Assembly (NCBI RefSeq): GCF_012328925.1
Contig: NZ_JAAXLS010000003.1
Coordinates: 1-64,000 of the forward strand
Source of the DNA: Amycolatopsis acididurans
Lineage (GTDB): Bacteria; Actinomycetota; Actinomycetes; Mycobacteriales; Pseudonocardiaceae
DNA length: 64,000 nt
Direction: 5' to 3'
Shown here one piece after another: positions 7,744 through 17,091 of this stretch; position 1 is the stretch's first letter; every line of letters begins with the position of its first letter. A program made the translations under genes and the position numbers. The notes below the pieces were generated by a model. It searched no databases. It had not been told where the DNA came from and saw only the letters and a program-made list of their open reading frames with translations.

Positions 7744-7815
7744 CCGACCACCCTAGCTCGCGACCCGCGCGTCGGTGCTCAGGTCCCGCTATTACACGCC
7801 GTAAATTTCGAACCC

Positions 7816-8526
7816 ATGACCGATCGGGTACTACTTATTACCGGAGCATCGCGGGGACTCGGTGCCGCGACGGCTCGTCACGCCGCCGCCGAGGGCTACC
7901 GCCTCGCACTCGTCGGCCGTGATCCGGCCCGGCTCGCGCCGCTGGTGGACGAACTCGGCGGCGACGTCGCGAAGGCGTTCGGCGCGGACGTGGCGGACTG
8001 GAGCCGGATCTCCGCCGCCGCGCACCGGGCCGAGGCCCATTTCGGACGGCTCGACGCGGCATTCGCGAACGCGGGGCAGATGCTGGGCGTGTCGTTCTTC
8101 GGCAACGGCGGCACCGACCCCGCGCAGTGGCGCGACATGGTGCTCACCAACGTCTACGGCGCCGCGATCACGGCCCGCGCCGTGCTGCCCGCACTCGCCC
8201 GCACGCGCGGCCACCTGCTGCTGACCGGCTCCGTCGCCGGCCGCCACATCCGGCCGGCGCCGGCGGGCCTGTACTCGGCGACGAAATGGGCCGTGACCGC
8301 GATGGCGGGCTCGATCCGCGCCGAGGCCGTCGGCACCGGGGTGCGCGTCACCGTGATCCAGCCCGGAATCGTGGACACCGAGCTGATCACCGAGCAGCAG
8401 CGGGCCAAACCGAAGCTGGCGCCGGACGACATCGCCCGCGCCGTGCTCTATGCGCTCGGACAGCCGCCGTCGGTGGACGTCAACGAGATCGTCATCCGGC
8501 CGACGGGCCAGGATCCGGAGCGCTGA
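7816..8526 (+). CDS. Short-chain dehydrogenase/reductase
   Basis: A 236-residue classical SDR. It has the nucleotide-binding TGASRGLG motif near the N-terminus, NAG at about residue 85, the catalytic Ser in LLLTGSVAG, YSATK (Tyr and Lys of the active site) and IQPGIVDTEL after it. The cofactor is probably NADP(H), from the Arg after the glycine motif (VGRDPAR). The substrate cannot be told. The start is ATG 7816; TTAC-N5-GTAA at 7792-7804 lies in the short divergent gap with pafB. Its 3' end overlaps the TetR gene tail to tail by 35 bases. Confidence 0.9.
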   Translation: MTDRVLLITGASRGLGAATARHAAAEGYRLALVGRDPARLAPLVDELGGDVAKAFGADVADWSRISAAAHRAEAHFGRLDAAFANAGQMLGVSFFGNGGTDPAQWRDMVLTNVYGAAITARAVLPALARTRGHLLLTGSVAGRHIRPAPAGLYSATKWAVTAMAGSIRAEAVGTGVRVTVIQPGIVDTELITEQQRAKPKLAPDDIARAVLYALGQPPSVDVNEIVIRPTGQDPER

Positions 8527-9199
8527 GGCCGGACCGCCGGATCATCTCCAGCAGGTCGGCACGCAGCTCACCGGTCAGCGGACTGCCGCCGAGCCCGACC
8601 GCGATGACCTCGAACGTGCGCTCGATGGCCTGCCGCTGGATCTCCGGGCCCGCATGGCGCATCGGCCCTTCGTTGAGCAGCATCGCGAGACCGTGCACCG
8701 AGGACCAGATCGCCAGCTCGGCCATCGGCCTGCGCTCGGCGGGCAGGTAACCGGCCTCGGCGAGCTCGTCCAGCACCGCGATGGCCCGCACGAACGGCTC
8801 CGAGGTCCACACGGGATGGACCGTGGAGCCGGCAGGCATACCGCCGACGAAGCAGGTGCGGAACAGGCCCGGCTCGGCGACGGCGAAGTTCAGGTAACCG
8901 AGCCCGACCGCGGCCAGGTGCCGCAGCCCCCTGCGCACCGGATCGCCCTGGTCCGGACTGCGCGCCAGCTCCGCGTCCATCACCGCCGCCATGCGCGCCA
9001 TCGCCTGCTCCTTGGCGGCGTCGAGCAGCTCCTCGTGCCCGGCGAAATGCCGGTACGCGGCGGTCGGGGTGACGCCCACCGCGCGAGCCGCGGCGCGCAC
9101 GGTGACCGCACCCGGGCCGCCCTCCCTGGCCAGGTCGGCGGCCGCGCGGCTGAGCGCGTTGCGGAGGTCGCCGTGGTGGTAACCGGATCGAACGGACAC
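8492..9199 (-). CDS. TetR-family transcriptional regulator
   Basis: About 235 residues. The TetR DNA-binding domain lies at the N-terminus (GYHHGDLRNALSRAAADLAREGG, TVRAAARAVGVTPTAAYRHFAGHEELL). A helical ligand-binding domain of the TetR_C_33-like type follows. I set the start at GTG 9199 because SVRSGYHHGDLR is the usual opening; the frame is open to 9277 but that part overlaps repeated operator-like bases. It is divergent from the MMPL transporter, and three GTTRACA repeats lie between them, so it probably represses that pump and itself. Confidence 0.88.
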   Translation of the reverse strand: MSVRSGYHHGDLRNALSRAAADLAREGGPGAVTVRAAARAVGVTPTAAYRHFAGHEELLDAAKEQAMARMAAVMDAELARSPDQGDPVRRGLRHLAAVGLGYLNFAVAEPGLFRTCFVGGMPAGSTVHPVWTSEPFVRAIAVLDELAEAGYLPAERRPMAELAIWSSVHGLAMLLNEGPMRHAGPEIQRQAIERTFEVIAVGLGGSPLTGELRADLLEMIRRSGLSAPDPGPSAG

Positions 9200-9219
9200 T
9201 GAGGAACCCACAGGTTGAT

Positions 9220-9280
9220 GTTGACACCCGTACACATTGCGAGGCAAGTTAACACCCACCAAGTTAACAGTCGCCAACTT
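9220..9280. promoter_or_regulatory. Three GTTRACA repeats, candidate TetR operator
   Basis: GTTGACACCC (9220-9229), GTTAACACCC (9248-9257) and GTTAACAGTC (9263-9272) are direct repeats in the divergent gap. AAGTT (9261-9265) and AACTT (9276-9280) also form a dyad around the third copy. The cluster ends 14 bases before the MMPL start codon, where a bound repressor would block transcription or initiation. Confidence 0.5.
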
Positions 9281-9294
9281 CGACAGGGGATCTC

Positions 9295-11397
9295 ATGTTC
9301 GTTCGTATCGGGCGGTTCGCCGCCACCCACGCGCGAGCGGTCCTCACCGTCGCACTCGTGCTCATGATCGGCGCGGGCGCGCTCGGCATGACCGCCTTCG
9401 GCAAACTCCAGTCGCAAGGATTCACCGACCCCGGCGCCGAATCCAGCCAGGCACAAACCCTCATCGACCGGAACTTCGGCGGTTCACCCGACTTCCTGTT
9501 GCTCGTCAGGGCCGACCAGGGCACCGTGGACGATCCGGCCGTCCGCGCCGCCGCGACCGCGCTGAGCGCGCGCGTCGCCTCCGACCACGACCTCTCCCAG
9601 GTCGCGTCCTACTGGCAGACCGGCCTGCCCGCGCTCAAGGCCGACGACGGCCGCTCCGCGCTGATCGCCGCGCACGCCACCAGCCAGGACGCGGTCAAGA
9701 ACCTCATCGACCGCTACCAGGGCGGGCAGGGCCCCATCACCGTCTCCCCCGGCGGCCGCGCCGTCGTCAACACCGACATCAACCACCAGGTCAGCGCCGA
9801 TCTCATGCTGGCGGAGTCGATCGCGGTGCCGTTGATCGCGATCCTGCTGTTCGTCGTGTTCGGCAGCCTCGTGGCCGCGCTGCTGCCCCTCGTGGTCGGC
9901 GGCATCGCGGTGCTCGGCACGTTCGCGGAACTGTCGGTCCTCGGGTCGCTCACCGACGTGTCCGTGTTCGCCATCAACCTGACCACCGCGCTCGGCCTCG
10001 GGCTCGGCATCGACTACGCGCTGCTGACCGTCAACCGGTTCCGCGAGGAACTCGCCGCCGGCACCGGCACGAAGCAGGCGGTGATCCGCACGGTCGCCAC
10101 GGCGGGCCGCACGATCGCGTTCAGCGCCGCCACGGTCGCCGTCGCGCTGGCCGCGCTGCTGATGTTCCCGCTCTACTTCCTGCGCTCGTTCGCCTACGCG
10201 GGCATCGGCGTCATCGTGATCGCCATGATCAGCGCGGTCGTCGTGCTGCCCGCACTGCTGATGGTCCTCGGCCCACGCGTCAACGCCGGACGCCGGCCGT
10301 GGCGCCGCGGCCTCACCACGGTCTCGCCGTTCTGGGCCCGCACCGCCCGCACCGTGCTGCGACGGCCCCTCGTGACGGCGCTGCCGGTACTCGCCGTGGT
10401 GGTGCTCGCCGCGGTTCCGCTGTTCAACGTCACGTTCGGCACCCCGGACGAACGTGTGCTGCCCACGACCGCGTCCAGCCGCGTCGTCGGCGACGAACTG
10501 CGGGCCCACTTCCCGCAGAACGACAGCCGCGCGATCCAGATCGTCGCGCCCGGACGGCCCGACATGACCGCGTACGCACAGCGCCTGTCCGAACTGCCCG
10601 GCGTCACGCGCGTGTCCACCACCGCCGCACCGGACGCGGTAGGCCTGACGGTGGTCACGGCCGCCGATTCCCGCTCGGCCGACGCGCAGAATCTCGTCCT
10701 GCGGATCCGCGCGCTGCCCGGCCCCTCCGATGTGAAGGTCGGCGGCGACGCCGCGACACTCGTGGACAGCAAGCACACCATCGCCGCCCGGCTGCCCTGG
10801 GCGGGCGGGATGATCGCCGTGACCACGTTCGTCCTGCTGTTCCTGTTCACCGGCAGTGTGCTGCAACCGGTGCGGGCCCTGCTGTTCAACCTGGTCAGCC
10901 TGTCCGCGACGCTCGGCGTGATGACCCTGGTCTTCCAGGACGGTTTCCTGTCCTCCGCACTGGGCTTCACCCCGCTGCCGCTGGACACGAGCATGCTGAT
11001 GTTGTTGTTCTGCATCGCGTTCGGGCTGTCGATGGACTACGAGGTGTTCGTGATCAGCCGCGTCAAGGAGGCCCGCGACCGCGGCGCGACGCCGCGGGAG
11101 GCCGTGATCGACGGCCTGTCGCACTCCGGGCGCATCGTGTCGGCGGCCGCGGTGCTGCTCGCGATCAGCCTGTTCGCGTTCGGCACCAGCGGCGTCAGCT
11201 TCATCCAGATGTTCGGCCTCGGCACCGGACTCGCCGTGCTGATGGACGCCACTCTCGTGCGCGGCATTCTGCTCCCGGCCGGCATGCGCGCGCTGGGCCG
11301 GTACGCCTGGTGGTCGCCGGCGCCGCTGCGGCGCCTGCACGCGCGCTACGGAATCAGCGAAACGGCGGTGGAGACCACGGAGAAACTGCCCGTCTGA
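9295..11397 (+). CDS. MMPL-family RND transporter
   Basis: A 700-residue inner-membrane protein with two MMPL repeats. Each half has one leading membrane helix (THARAVLTVALVLMIGAGALG; RRPLVTALPVLAVVVLAAVP), an extracytoplasmic domain of about 130 residues, and a bundle of five helices. Family signatures GLGIDYALLTVNRFREEL and FGLSMDYEVFVISRVKEARD contain the Asp-Tyr pair that lines the proton path. It likely exports a lipid or hydrophobic compound using proton motive force; the substrate is unknown. It is controlled presumably by the divergent TetR gene. A strong hairpin follows 10 bases after the stop. Confidence 0.92.
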   Translation: MFVRIGRFAATHARAVLTVALVLMIGAGALGMTAFGKLQSQGFTDPGAESSQAQTLIDRNFGGSPDFLLLVRADQGTVDDPAVRAAATALSARVASDHDLSQVASYWQTGLPALKADDGRSALIAAHATSQDAVKNLIDRYQGGQGPITVSPGGRAVVNTDINHQVSADLMLAESIAVPLIAILLFVVFGSLVAALLPLVVGGIAVLGTFAELSVLGSLTDVSVFAINLTTALGLGLGIDYALLTVNRFREELAAGTGTKQAVIRTVATAGRTIAFSAATVAVALAALLMFPLYFLRSFAYAGIGVIVIAMISAVVVLPALLMVLGPRVNAGRRPWRRGLTTVSPFWARTARTVLRRPLVTALPVLAVVVLAAVPLFNVTFGTPDERVLPTTASSRVVGDELRAHFPQNDSRAIQIVAPGRPDMTAYAQRLSELPGVTRVSTTAAPDAVGLTVVTAADSRSADAQNLVLRIRALPGPSDVKVGGDAATLVDSKHTIAARLPWAGGMIAVTTFVLLFLFTGSVLQPVRALLFNLVSLSATLGVMTLVFQDGFLSSALGFTPLPLDTSMLMLLFCIAFGLSMDYEVFVISRVKEARDRGATPREAVIDGLSHSGRIVSAAAVLLAISLFAFGTSGVSFIQMFGLGTGLAVLMDATLVRGILLPAGMRALGRYAWWSPAPLRRLHARYGISETAVETTEKLPV

Positions 11398-11407
11398 AGG
11401 CAGCCGA

Positions 11408-11441
11408 AGACCCCCTCGCGACTGTCGTCGTGAGGGGGTCT
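11408..11441. terminator. Bidirectional terminator between MMPL gene and pafA
   Basis: AGACCCCCTCGCGA pairs with TCGTGAGGGGGTCT to give a 14-bp stem with one G-T pair and a short loop. It lies between the convergent MMPL (plus) and pafA (minus) genes, only 7 bases from the pafA stop. Confidence 0.75.
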
Positions 11442-11448
11442 CGCCTGG

Positions 11449-12810
11449 TTACAAAGAGCTGATCAGCCGGTCCACCCGCTCGTCCACCGCGCGGAACGGG
11501 TCCTTGCACAGCACGGTGCGCTGCGCCTGGTCGTTCAGCTTCAGGTGCACCCAGTCGACCGTGAAGTCCCGGCCCGCCGCCTGCGCCGCGGCGATGAAGT
11601 CGCCACGCAGCTTGGCCCTGGTCGTCTGCGGCGGGGTGTCCTTCGCGGCCTCGATATCGCCGTCGTCGGTGATGCGCCTGATCAAACCCTTGCGCTGCAA
11701 CAGATCGAACAAACCGCGCCCGCGCCGGATGTCGTGGTAGGCCAGATCCAGCTGCGCCACCCGCGGGCTGGACAGGTCCAGGTTGTGCCGCGAGCGGTAC
11801 CGCTCCACGAGCCGGTGCTTGATCGCCCAGTCGATCTCGGTGTCGATCTTGCTGAAGTCCTGCTGCTCGACCGCGTCCAGCGCACGGCCCCACAGCTCGA
11901 TCACCCGCTGCGCCGTCGGCCCCGAGTCGTTGGCCTTCACGTGCTGCACGGCGCGCCCGTAGTACTCGCGCTGGATGTCCAGTGCCGAGGCCTCGCGCCC
12001 GCCCGCGAGCCGCACCGGACGGCGGCCGGTCAGGTCGTGGCTGATCTCCCGGATCGCGCGGATCGGGTTGTCCAGGGTGAAGTCCCGGAACTGCACGCCC
12101 TGCTCGATCATCTCCAGCACCAGGTTCGCGGTGCCGACCTTGAGCAGCGTCGTCGGCTCCGCCATGTTCGAGTCGCCGACGATCACGTGCAGGCGCCGGT
12201 ACCGCTCCGCGTCCGCGTGCGGCTCGTCGCGCGTGTTGATGATCGGGCGCGAGCGAGTTGTGGCGCTCGACACACCTTCCCAGATGTGCTCGGCGCGCTG
12301 CGACAGGCAGTACACCGCGCCGCGCGGCGTCTGCAGGACCTTGCCCGCGCCGCAGATCAGCTGGCGGGTCACCAGGAACGGCAGCAGCACATCGGCGATC
12401 CGCGAGAACTCACCCGCGCGGGTGACGAGGTAGTTCTCGTGGCAGCCATAGGAGTTGCCCGCCGAGTCGGTGTTGTTCTTGAACAGGAAGATGTCGCCGC
12501 CGATGCCCTCGTCGGCCAGTCTCCGCTCGGCGTCGACCAGCAGATCCTCGAGAATCCGCTCGCCGGCCTTGTCGTGCGTGACCAACTGGATCAGGTCGTC
12601 GCACTCCGCGGTCGCGTACTCGGGGTGAGAGCCCACGTCCAGGTACAACCTGGACCCGTTGGACAGGAACACGTTCGACGAGCGTCCCCACGACACCACC
12701 CGCCGGAACAGGTACCTGGCCACCTCATCGGGAGAAAGCCGGCGCTGCCCGTGAAACGTGCAGGTGACGCCGAACTCCGTCTCGATGCCAAAAATCCGCC
12801 GCTGCATCAC
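11449..12810 (-). CDS. pafA: Pup-protein ligase PafA
   Basis: A 453-residue carboxylate-amine ligase that phosphorylates the C-terminal Glu of Pup and joins it to a target lysine. FGIETEFG (residues 7-14) carries the metal/ATP-binding glutamates. [19 protein letters not shown] holds Asp58, the position of the catalytic base (Asp57 in M. tuberculosis). [10 protein letters not shown] is a further family motif. It may begin at GTG 12810 or ATG 12807. It ends before a shared terminator and is separated from prcA by 155 bases with a hairpin, so it probably has its own promoter. Confidence 0.97.
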   Translation of the reverse strand: MMQRRIFGIETEFGVTCTFHGQRRLSPDEVARYLFRRVVSWGRSSNVFLSNGSRLYLDVGSHPEYATAECDDLIQLVTHDKAGERILEDLLVDAERRLADEGIGGDIFLFKNNTDSAGNSYGCHENYLVTRAGEFSRIADVLLPFLVTRQLICGAGKVLQTPRGAVYCLSQRAEHIWEGVSSATTRSRPIINTRDEPHADAERYRRLHVIVGDSNMAEPTTLLKVGTANLVLEMIEQGVQFRDFTLDNPIRAIREISHDLTGRRPVRLAGGREASALDIQREYYGRAVQHVKANDSGPTAQRVIELWGRALDAVEQQDFSKIDTEIDWAIKHRLVERYRSRHNLDLSSPRVAQLDLAYHDIRRGRGLFDLLQRKGLIRRITDDGDIEAAKDTPPQTTRAKLRGDFIAAAQAAGRDFTVDWVHLKLNDQAQRTVLCKDPFRAVDERVDRLISSL

Positions 12811-12902
12811 TCAATGCTAGGCGCTTTTGGCCGCCGACATGTGCGCCGTTCGGGCGGCGACACGCCGCGATCTTGGTCCCGGTTCGGGAACGACACGGCA
12901 AA

Positions 12903-12947
12903 GGCCCGCCCCACCTGGCACTTTCCGCTGTCCAGGTAGGACGGGCC
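12903..12947 (-). terminator. Hairpin after prcA
   Basis: GGCCCG-C-CC-C-ACCTGG (12903-12918) pairs with 12932-12947 in 14 of 16 positions around a 13-base loop. It lies 18 bases beyond the prcA stop on the minus strand and upstream of pafA. It may only attenuate read-through. Confidence 0.6.
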
Positions 12948-12965
12948 CTGACGTGAAGCCGGGAA

Positions 12966-13709
12966 CTAGCTGTTGCCGTCGCTGCCCTCGGCGGACTCCT
13001 CCGTCGCGGCCGGCTCCTCGGCGGCGGGCAGCAATGCGTCCAGCGCCGTACCGGTGATCCGGCGGAAGGCACGCCGGGGACGCGTCCGGTCCAGCACCGC
13101 GACCTCGAGTTTCACCGGCTCGGAGTCGCCGTTGTTCGGCGACGTCGAGCGCAGCGCCTGCACGGCCATCGGCAGGGCGTGCTCGAGGTCGAAATCGTCC
13201 TCGAAACCCTCCTTGAGCTTGGTCACGATCGGCTCGGTCTGGCCACCCATCACCACGAACTGCGGCTCGTCGAAGATCGAGCCGTCGTAGGTGAGGCGGA
13301 ACAGCTGGTCCTCGGCGGAGCTGGCGCCCACCTCGGCGACGCAGATCTCCACCTCGTACGGCTTGAGCTGTTCGGTGAAGATGCTGCCGAGGGTGGCCGC
13401 GTAGGCGTTGGCCAGCGCTCGCGCGCTGACGTCCCGCCGGTCGTACTGGTAGCCCTTGAGGTCGGCGTGCCGGATACCGGCCACCCGCAGGTTCTCGAAC
13501 TCGCTGTACCGGCCCACCGCGGCGAAACCGATCCGGTCGTAGATCTCGGAGAACTTGTGCAGCGTGGTCGAGGGGTTCTCGGCGACGAACAGCACCCCGT
13601 TGCGGTACTTGAGCACGACCACACTGCGCCCGCGCGCGATGCCCTTGCGAGCGAGTTCCGAGCGCTCGCGCATCAACTGCTCGGGGGAGGCGTACAGCGG
13701 CATCGTCAC
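12966..13709 (-). CDS. prcA: Proteasome alpha subunit
   Basis: A 247-residue subunit that forms the outer heptameric rings of the 20S core and gates entry. [25 protein letters not shown] is the alpha-type N-terminal helix and gate; no catalytic N-terminal threonine is present. The body has the Ntn fold ([37 protein letters not shown]). The C-terminus is Ala/Glu/Ser-rich and probably flexible. The start may be GTG 13709 or ATG 13703. It follows prcB by 50 bases in the order dop-pup-prcB-prcA. Confidence 0.96.
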   Translation of the reverse strand: MTMPLYASPEQLMRERSELARKGIARGRSVVVLKYRNGVLFVAENPSTTLHKFSEIYDRIGFAAVGRYSEFENLRVAGIRHADLKGYQYDRRDVSARALANAYAATLGSIFTEQLKPYEVEICVAEVGASSAEDQLFRLTYDGSIFDEPQFVVMGGQTEPIVTKLKEGFEDDFDLEHALPMAVQALRSTSPNNGDSEPVKLEVAVLDRTRPRRAFRRITGTALDALLPAAEEPAATEESAEGSDGNS

Positions 13710-13759
13710 GGTGTGGACTCCAAAAGTACTCGGTGAGACTTATCTGGTGGCAGAACTTC

Positions 13760-14617
13760 TCAGCTGCGGCCCTGTGCGGCCCGCTCGGCGCGGTCGCGCA
13801 CGACCGCTTCGGCGACGGCCGCGGCCTGGTCGTCCGGCAGCCGCTCGGCACCGCGCTCGGCGGTGATCGTCGCGATGGACGGGAAGATCCGGCGGATCAT
13901 GTCCGGCCCCGCCGACGCCGTGTCCTCGTCGGCCGCGTCGTAGATCGCCTCGACGGCCGCGCGGATCGCCGCTTCCTCGTCGGCGTCGGGATCGTAGGAC
14001 TTCTTCAGCGAGGTCTTCGCGAACACCGAGCCCGACCCGATCGAGTGGTAGCCCGCGTTTTCCTCGTAGCGGCCGCCCGCCACGTCGAACGACACGATCC
14101 GCCCGGCGCGCTTCGGGTCCTCGGCCTCGGTGTCGTAGCCGACGAACAGCGGCAGCGCCACGAGCCCGGCCATCGCCGCCTCGAGGTTGCCCTTGACCAT
14201 GTTGGCCAGCTTGTTCGTCTTGCCGTCCAGCGACAGCGCCACGCCCTCGATCTTCTCGTAGTGCGCCAGTTCGACCGAGTACAGCTTCGCCATCTCGACG
14301 CCGATACCCGCGGTACCGGCGATGCCGACCGCCGAGTACTCGTCGGCGACCATGATCTTGTCGATGTCGCGGGACGCGATCATGTTGCCCGAGGTGGCCC
14401 GCCGGTCACCGGCGATCAGGACGCCACCGGCGAAGGTGACGGCCACGATCGTGGTGCCGTGCGGGGCATCCACCTCGCGTGTGAAGGTCGCCTGCTGCCG
14501 GTGCCACGGGAGCAGGTCAGGCGCCTGCGCCTTCAGGAACTCGGTGAACGAGGACGACGTGCTCGAGAAGTAGGCCGCGGGCAGCGCAGAACCCGAGATG
14601 CCCGAAGTGTTTTCCAT
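13760..14617 (-). CDS. prcB: Proteasome beta subunit, catalytic
   Basis: A 285-residue precursor. A propeptide of 54 residues ends at Gly54, and autocleavage would expose Thr55 (HG-TTIVAV), the N-terminal nucleophile. [19 protein letters not shown] contains the lysine and arginine positions of the active-site region. [22 protein letters not shown] is a conserved beta-type helix. With PrcA it forms the degradation chamber for pupylated proteins delivered by Arc. It lies 80 bases after pup on the same strand. Confidence 0.96.
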   Translation of the reverse strand: MENTSGISGSALPAAYFSSTSSSFTEFLKAQAPDLLPWHRQQATFTREVDAPHGTTIVAVTFAGGVLIAGDRRATSGNMIASRDIDKIMVADEYSAVGIAGTAGIGVEMAKLYSVELAHYEKIEGVALSLDGKTNKLANMVKGNLEAAMAGLVALPLFVGYDTEAEDPKRAGRIVSFDVAGGRYEENAGYHSIGSGSVFAKTSLKKSYDPDADEEAAIRAAVEAIYDAADEDTASAGPDMIRRIFPSIATITAERGAERLPDDQAAAVAEAVVRDRAERAAQGRS

Positions 14618-14697
14618 GCGTGCTCGTGATTCCCATCAACGCAGGTGGGTGGGGCTGGAACGGTGGTGCTGAAGCCTAGTGGCTCATGCGGTGCGCG

Positions 14698-14892
14698 CTA
14701 CTCGCCACCCTTTTGCACGTAGGCACGCACGAAGTCCTCGGCGTTTTCCTCCAGCACGTCGTCGATCTCGTCCAGGATCGTGTCGACATCCTCGCCGAGC
14801 TTCTCCCGGCGTTCCTGACCTGCCGGCGCGCCGCCCTCGATTTCCTCGTCGGAGTCGCCGCCGCCGTGCTTTTCGATCTTTTCCTGAGCCAT
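14698..14892 (-). CDS. pup: Prokaryotic ubiquitin-like protein Pup, Glu-ending form
   Basis: A 64-residue, highly acidic, intrinsically disordered modifier. The N-terminal half is the degradation initiator. The segment REKLGEDVDTILDEIDDVLE is the helix that binds the Arc coiled coil. The C-terminus is ...QKGGE, ending in Gly-Gly-Glu. It therefore needs no Dop deamidation before ligation, unlike mycobacterial Pup, which ends in Gln. The start is ATG 14892 with GGGAGGCGAG upstream. It lies between dop and prcB. Confidence 0.97.
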   Translation of the reverse strand: MAQEKIEKHGGGDSDEEIEGGAPAGQERREKLGEDVDTILDEIDDVLEENAEDFVRAYVQKGGE

Positions 14893-14966
14893 CTCGCCTC
14901 CCGGTGAGCTGTTGCTTCTAGCCTACCCAGTGACCACGACAATCGGGGGTATCACGCGGGATACGG

Positions 14967-16469
14967 TTAGTCGCTGCCGGTGAGCGCTTCGACGAGTTCC
15001 TCCGCCGTCGCCGACTCGTCCAGCAGCTTGCCGACGTGGGCCTGCGTGCCCCGCAACGGCTCCAACGTGGGAATACGCACCAGGGATTCCTTGCCGACGT
15101 CGAAAATCACCGAGTCCCACGACGCGGCCGCGATGGAGGTGGCGTACTTCTCCAGCGTGCGGCCACGGAAATAGGCCCTGGTGTCCAGCGGCGGGTTCGT
15201 GATCGCGTCCTGGACCTCCTCCTCGCTGACCAGGCGCTTCATCGAACCGCGCGTCACCAGCCGGTTGTACAGGCCCTTGTCCAGCCGGACATCGGAGTAC
15301 TGCAGGTCGACAAGGTGCAGCCGGGGCGCCGCCCAGCCGAGGTTGTCGCGCTGGCGGTAGCCCTCCAGCAGCCGCAGCTTCGCGGGCCAGTCGAGCCGGT
15401 CGGCGCATTCGGCGGGGTCGCGGGCCAGCGCGTCCAGGATCTCGCCCCAGACGCGCAGCACCTCCTTGGACTGTTCGTCGCCGCCCTCGCGGTCGATGTG
15501 CGCGGACGCCAGTTCGTGATAAGCGAACTGCAGATCCAGCCCGGTGTAGGACTTGCCGCCGGCCACCCCGACCTTGGTCTTGAGCGTCGGGTCGTGGCTG
15601 ATCTGGTGCACGGCACGGACCGGCTCGTCGAGCTTGAGGTGGTCGAACCGCTGACCGGCCTCGATCATGTCCAGCACCAGCGCGGTGGTGCCGAGCTTGA
15701 GGAACGTGGAGTACTCGGCGAGGTTCGCGTCGCCGATGATGACGTGCAGCCGCCGGTACTTGTCCGCGTCGGCGTGCGGTTCGTCGCGGGTGTTGATGAT
15801 GCCGCGCTTGAGCGTGGTCTCCAGCCCGACCTCGACCTCGATGTAGTCCGAGCGCTGGGACAGCTGGAAACCGGCCTCCTCGCCCTGCGCGCCCAGGCCG
15901 ACGCGGCCGGAGCCGGTCATGACCTGCCGCGACACGAAGAACGGGGTGAGCCCGCCGATCACCGACGTGAACGGGGTCGCGCGCGACATCAGGTAGTTCT
16001 CGTGCGTGCCGTAGCTGGCGCCCTTGCCGTCCACGTTGTTCTTGTACAGCTGCAACTGTGGCTGGCCGGGCACGGTGGCCGCCTTGAGCGCGGCCTGCTC
16101 CATGACCCGCTCCCCCGCCTTGTCCCAGATCACCGCGTCGCGCGCGTTGGTGACCTCGGGCGCGGAGTACTCGGGGTGGGCGTGGTCGACGTAGAGCCGG
16201 GCCCCGTTGGTGAGGATGACGTTGGCCGCGCCGAGGTCCTCGACGTCCGGGTCGTGCCCGGGCCCGCCGGGGCCTGCCAGGTCGAACCCGCGCGCGTCAC
16301 GCAGCGGGGATTCCACCTCGTAGTCCCACCTCGCCCGGCGCGCCCGCGGAATGTCGGCCGCCGCCGCGTAGGCCAGCACCACCTGTGTCGAGGTCAGTAC
16401 CGGGTTCGCCGTCGCGTCGCCCGGCACCGCGATGCCGTACTCGACCTCGGTTCCCATGATCCGCCGCAT
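14967..16469 (-). CDS. dop: Depupylase/deamidase of Pup, Dop
   Basis: A 500-residue homologue of PafA. It has [14 protein letters not shown] at the N-terminus, the Dop-loop region around residues 40-80 (rich in Arg, then Gly/Pro), and [18 protein letters not shown] with catalytic Asp95. [19 protein letters not shown] is the shared ATP-site motif. It cleaves the isopeptide bond between Pup and its targets. Because Pup here already ends in Glu, the deamidase activity is not required and depupylation is its likely role. It is the first gene of the run dop-pup-prcB-prcA and divergent from a Nudix gene. Confidence 0.96.
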   Translation of the reverse strand: MRRIMGTEVEYGIAVPGDATANPVLTSTQVVLAYAAAADIPRARRARWDYEVESPLRDARGFDLAGPGGPGHDPDVEDLGAANVILTNGARLYVDHAHPEYSAPEVTNARDAVIWDKAGERVMEQAALKAATVPGQPQLQLYKNNVDGKGASYGTHENYLMSRATPFTSVIGGLTPFFVSRQVMTGSGRVGLGAQGEEAGFQLSQRSDYIEVEVGLETTLKRGIINTRDEPHADADKYRRLHVIIGDANLAEYSTFLKLGTTALVLDMIEAGQRFDHLKLDEPVRAVHQISHDPTLKTKVGVAGGKSYTGLDLQFAYHELASAHIDREGGDEQSKEVLRVWGEILDALARDPAECADRLDWPAKLRLLEGYRQRDNLGWAAPRLHLVDLQYSDVRLDKGLYNRLVTRGSMKRLVSEEEVQDAITNPPLDTRAYFRGRTLEKYATSIAAASWDSVIFDVGKESLVRIPTLEPLRGTQAHVGKLLDESATAEELVEALTGSD

Positions 16470-16557
16470 GTCCCAAGCCTACGGGTCGACGCGGGCGTCG
16501 TTCAGTGGCCCACGGGTTGCGAGCGGGTAAACCACCCAGCCGTCTTAGTCTGCGCCT

Positions 16558-17073
16558 ATGCAGTCGAGCGCGGATGAACTCGTCGCCATCTACGACGCGG
16601 CCGGATCGGTCACGGCGAGTGCCACGCGGGCCACGATGCGTGCGCAGGGTCTGTGGCATGCCGCCGGGGTCGTGCTGGTGCGCTCGGTGGACGGTGAAAG
16701 CGCTTACCTGCACCGGCGCTCGCCGGACAAGGACGTGTTCCCCGGGCTGTACGACTGCTGGGCGGGCGGTGTCGTCGCGGCCGGGGAGACACCGGCCGAA
16801 TGCGCCGCGCGCGAGCTCGGCGAGGAACTGGGCATCGAGTCCGCGCCGCTGACCCCGCTGTTCACGCACGTGTTCGACCGGCCCCCGATCCGCTGCCACA
16901 ACTTCGCCTTCGAGGCCCGCTGGGACGGCCCGGTCCGGCATCAGCCGGAGGAGATCGTCGACGGCCGCTGGATGCCGCTGGCCGAGCTGCGCGAGTGGGC
17001 CGACGATCCGGACAGCCCGCTCATTCCGGACGGGCGGCTCGGTATCCAGAAGTGGTTTCGCCGGTTCGGGTGA
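16558..17073 (+). CDS. Nudix hydrolase
   Basis: A 171-residue Nudix-fold protein. The Nudix box G-x5-E-x7-REL-x-EE-x-G lies at about residues 65-88 (GGVVAAGETPAECAARELGE, then ELGI). The body resembles isopentenyl-diphosphate-isomerase-like or YfcD-type Nudix enzymes (LHRRSPDKDVFPGLYD-WAGG). It would cleave a nucleoside diphosphate linked to another group, with Mg bound by the box glutamates. The substrate is not visible. It is alone on the plus strand between dop and a lipoprotein gene, and converges with the latter. Confidence 0.88.
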   Translation: MQSSADELVAIYDAAGSVTASATRATMRAQGLWHAAGVVLVRSVDGESAYLHRRSPDKDVFPGLYDCWAGGVVAAGETPAECAARELGEELGIESAPLTPLFTHVFDRPPIRCHNFAFEARWDGPVRHQPEEIVDGRWMPLAELREWADDPDSPLIPDGRLGIQKWFRRFG

Positions 17074-17091
17074 GATTCATGGGCAGGCGGG

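Noticed and set aside
9484..11340. A 618-codon minus-strand frame opposite the MMPL gene
   Set aside because: Low-complexity Arg/Gln/His/Asp composition and no domain; the MMPL protein on the plus strand is complete.
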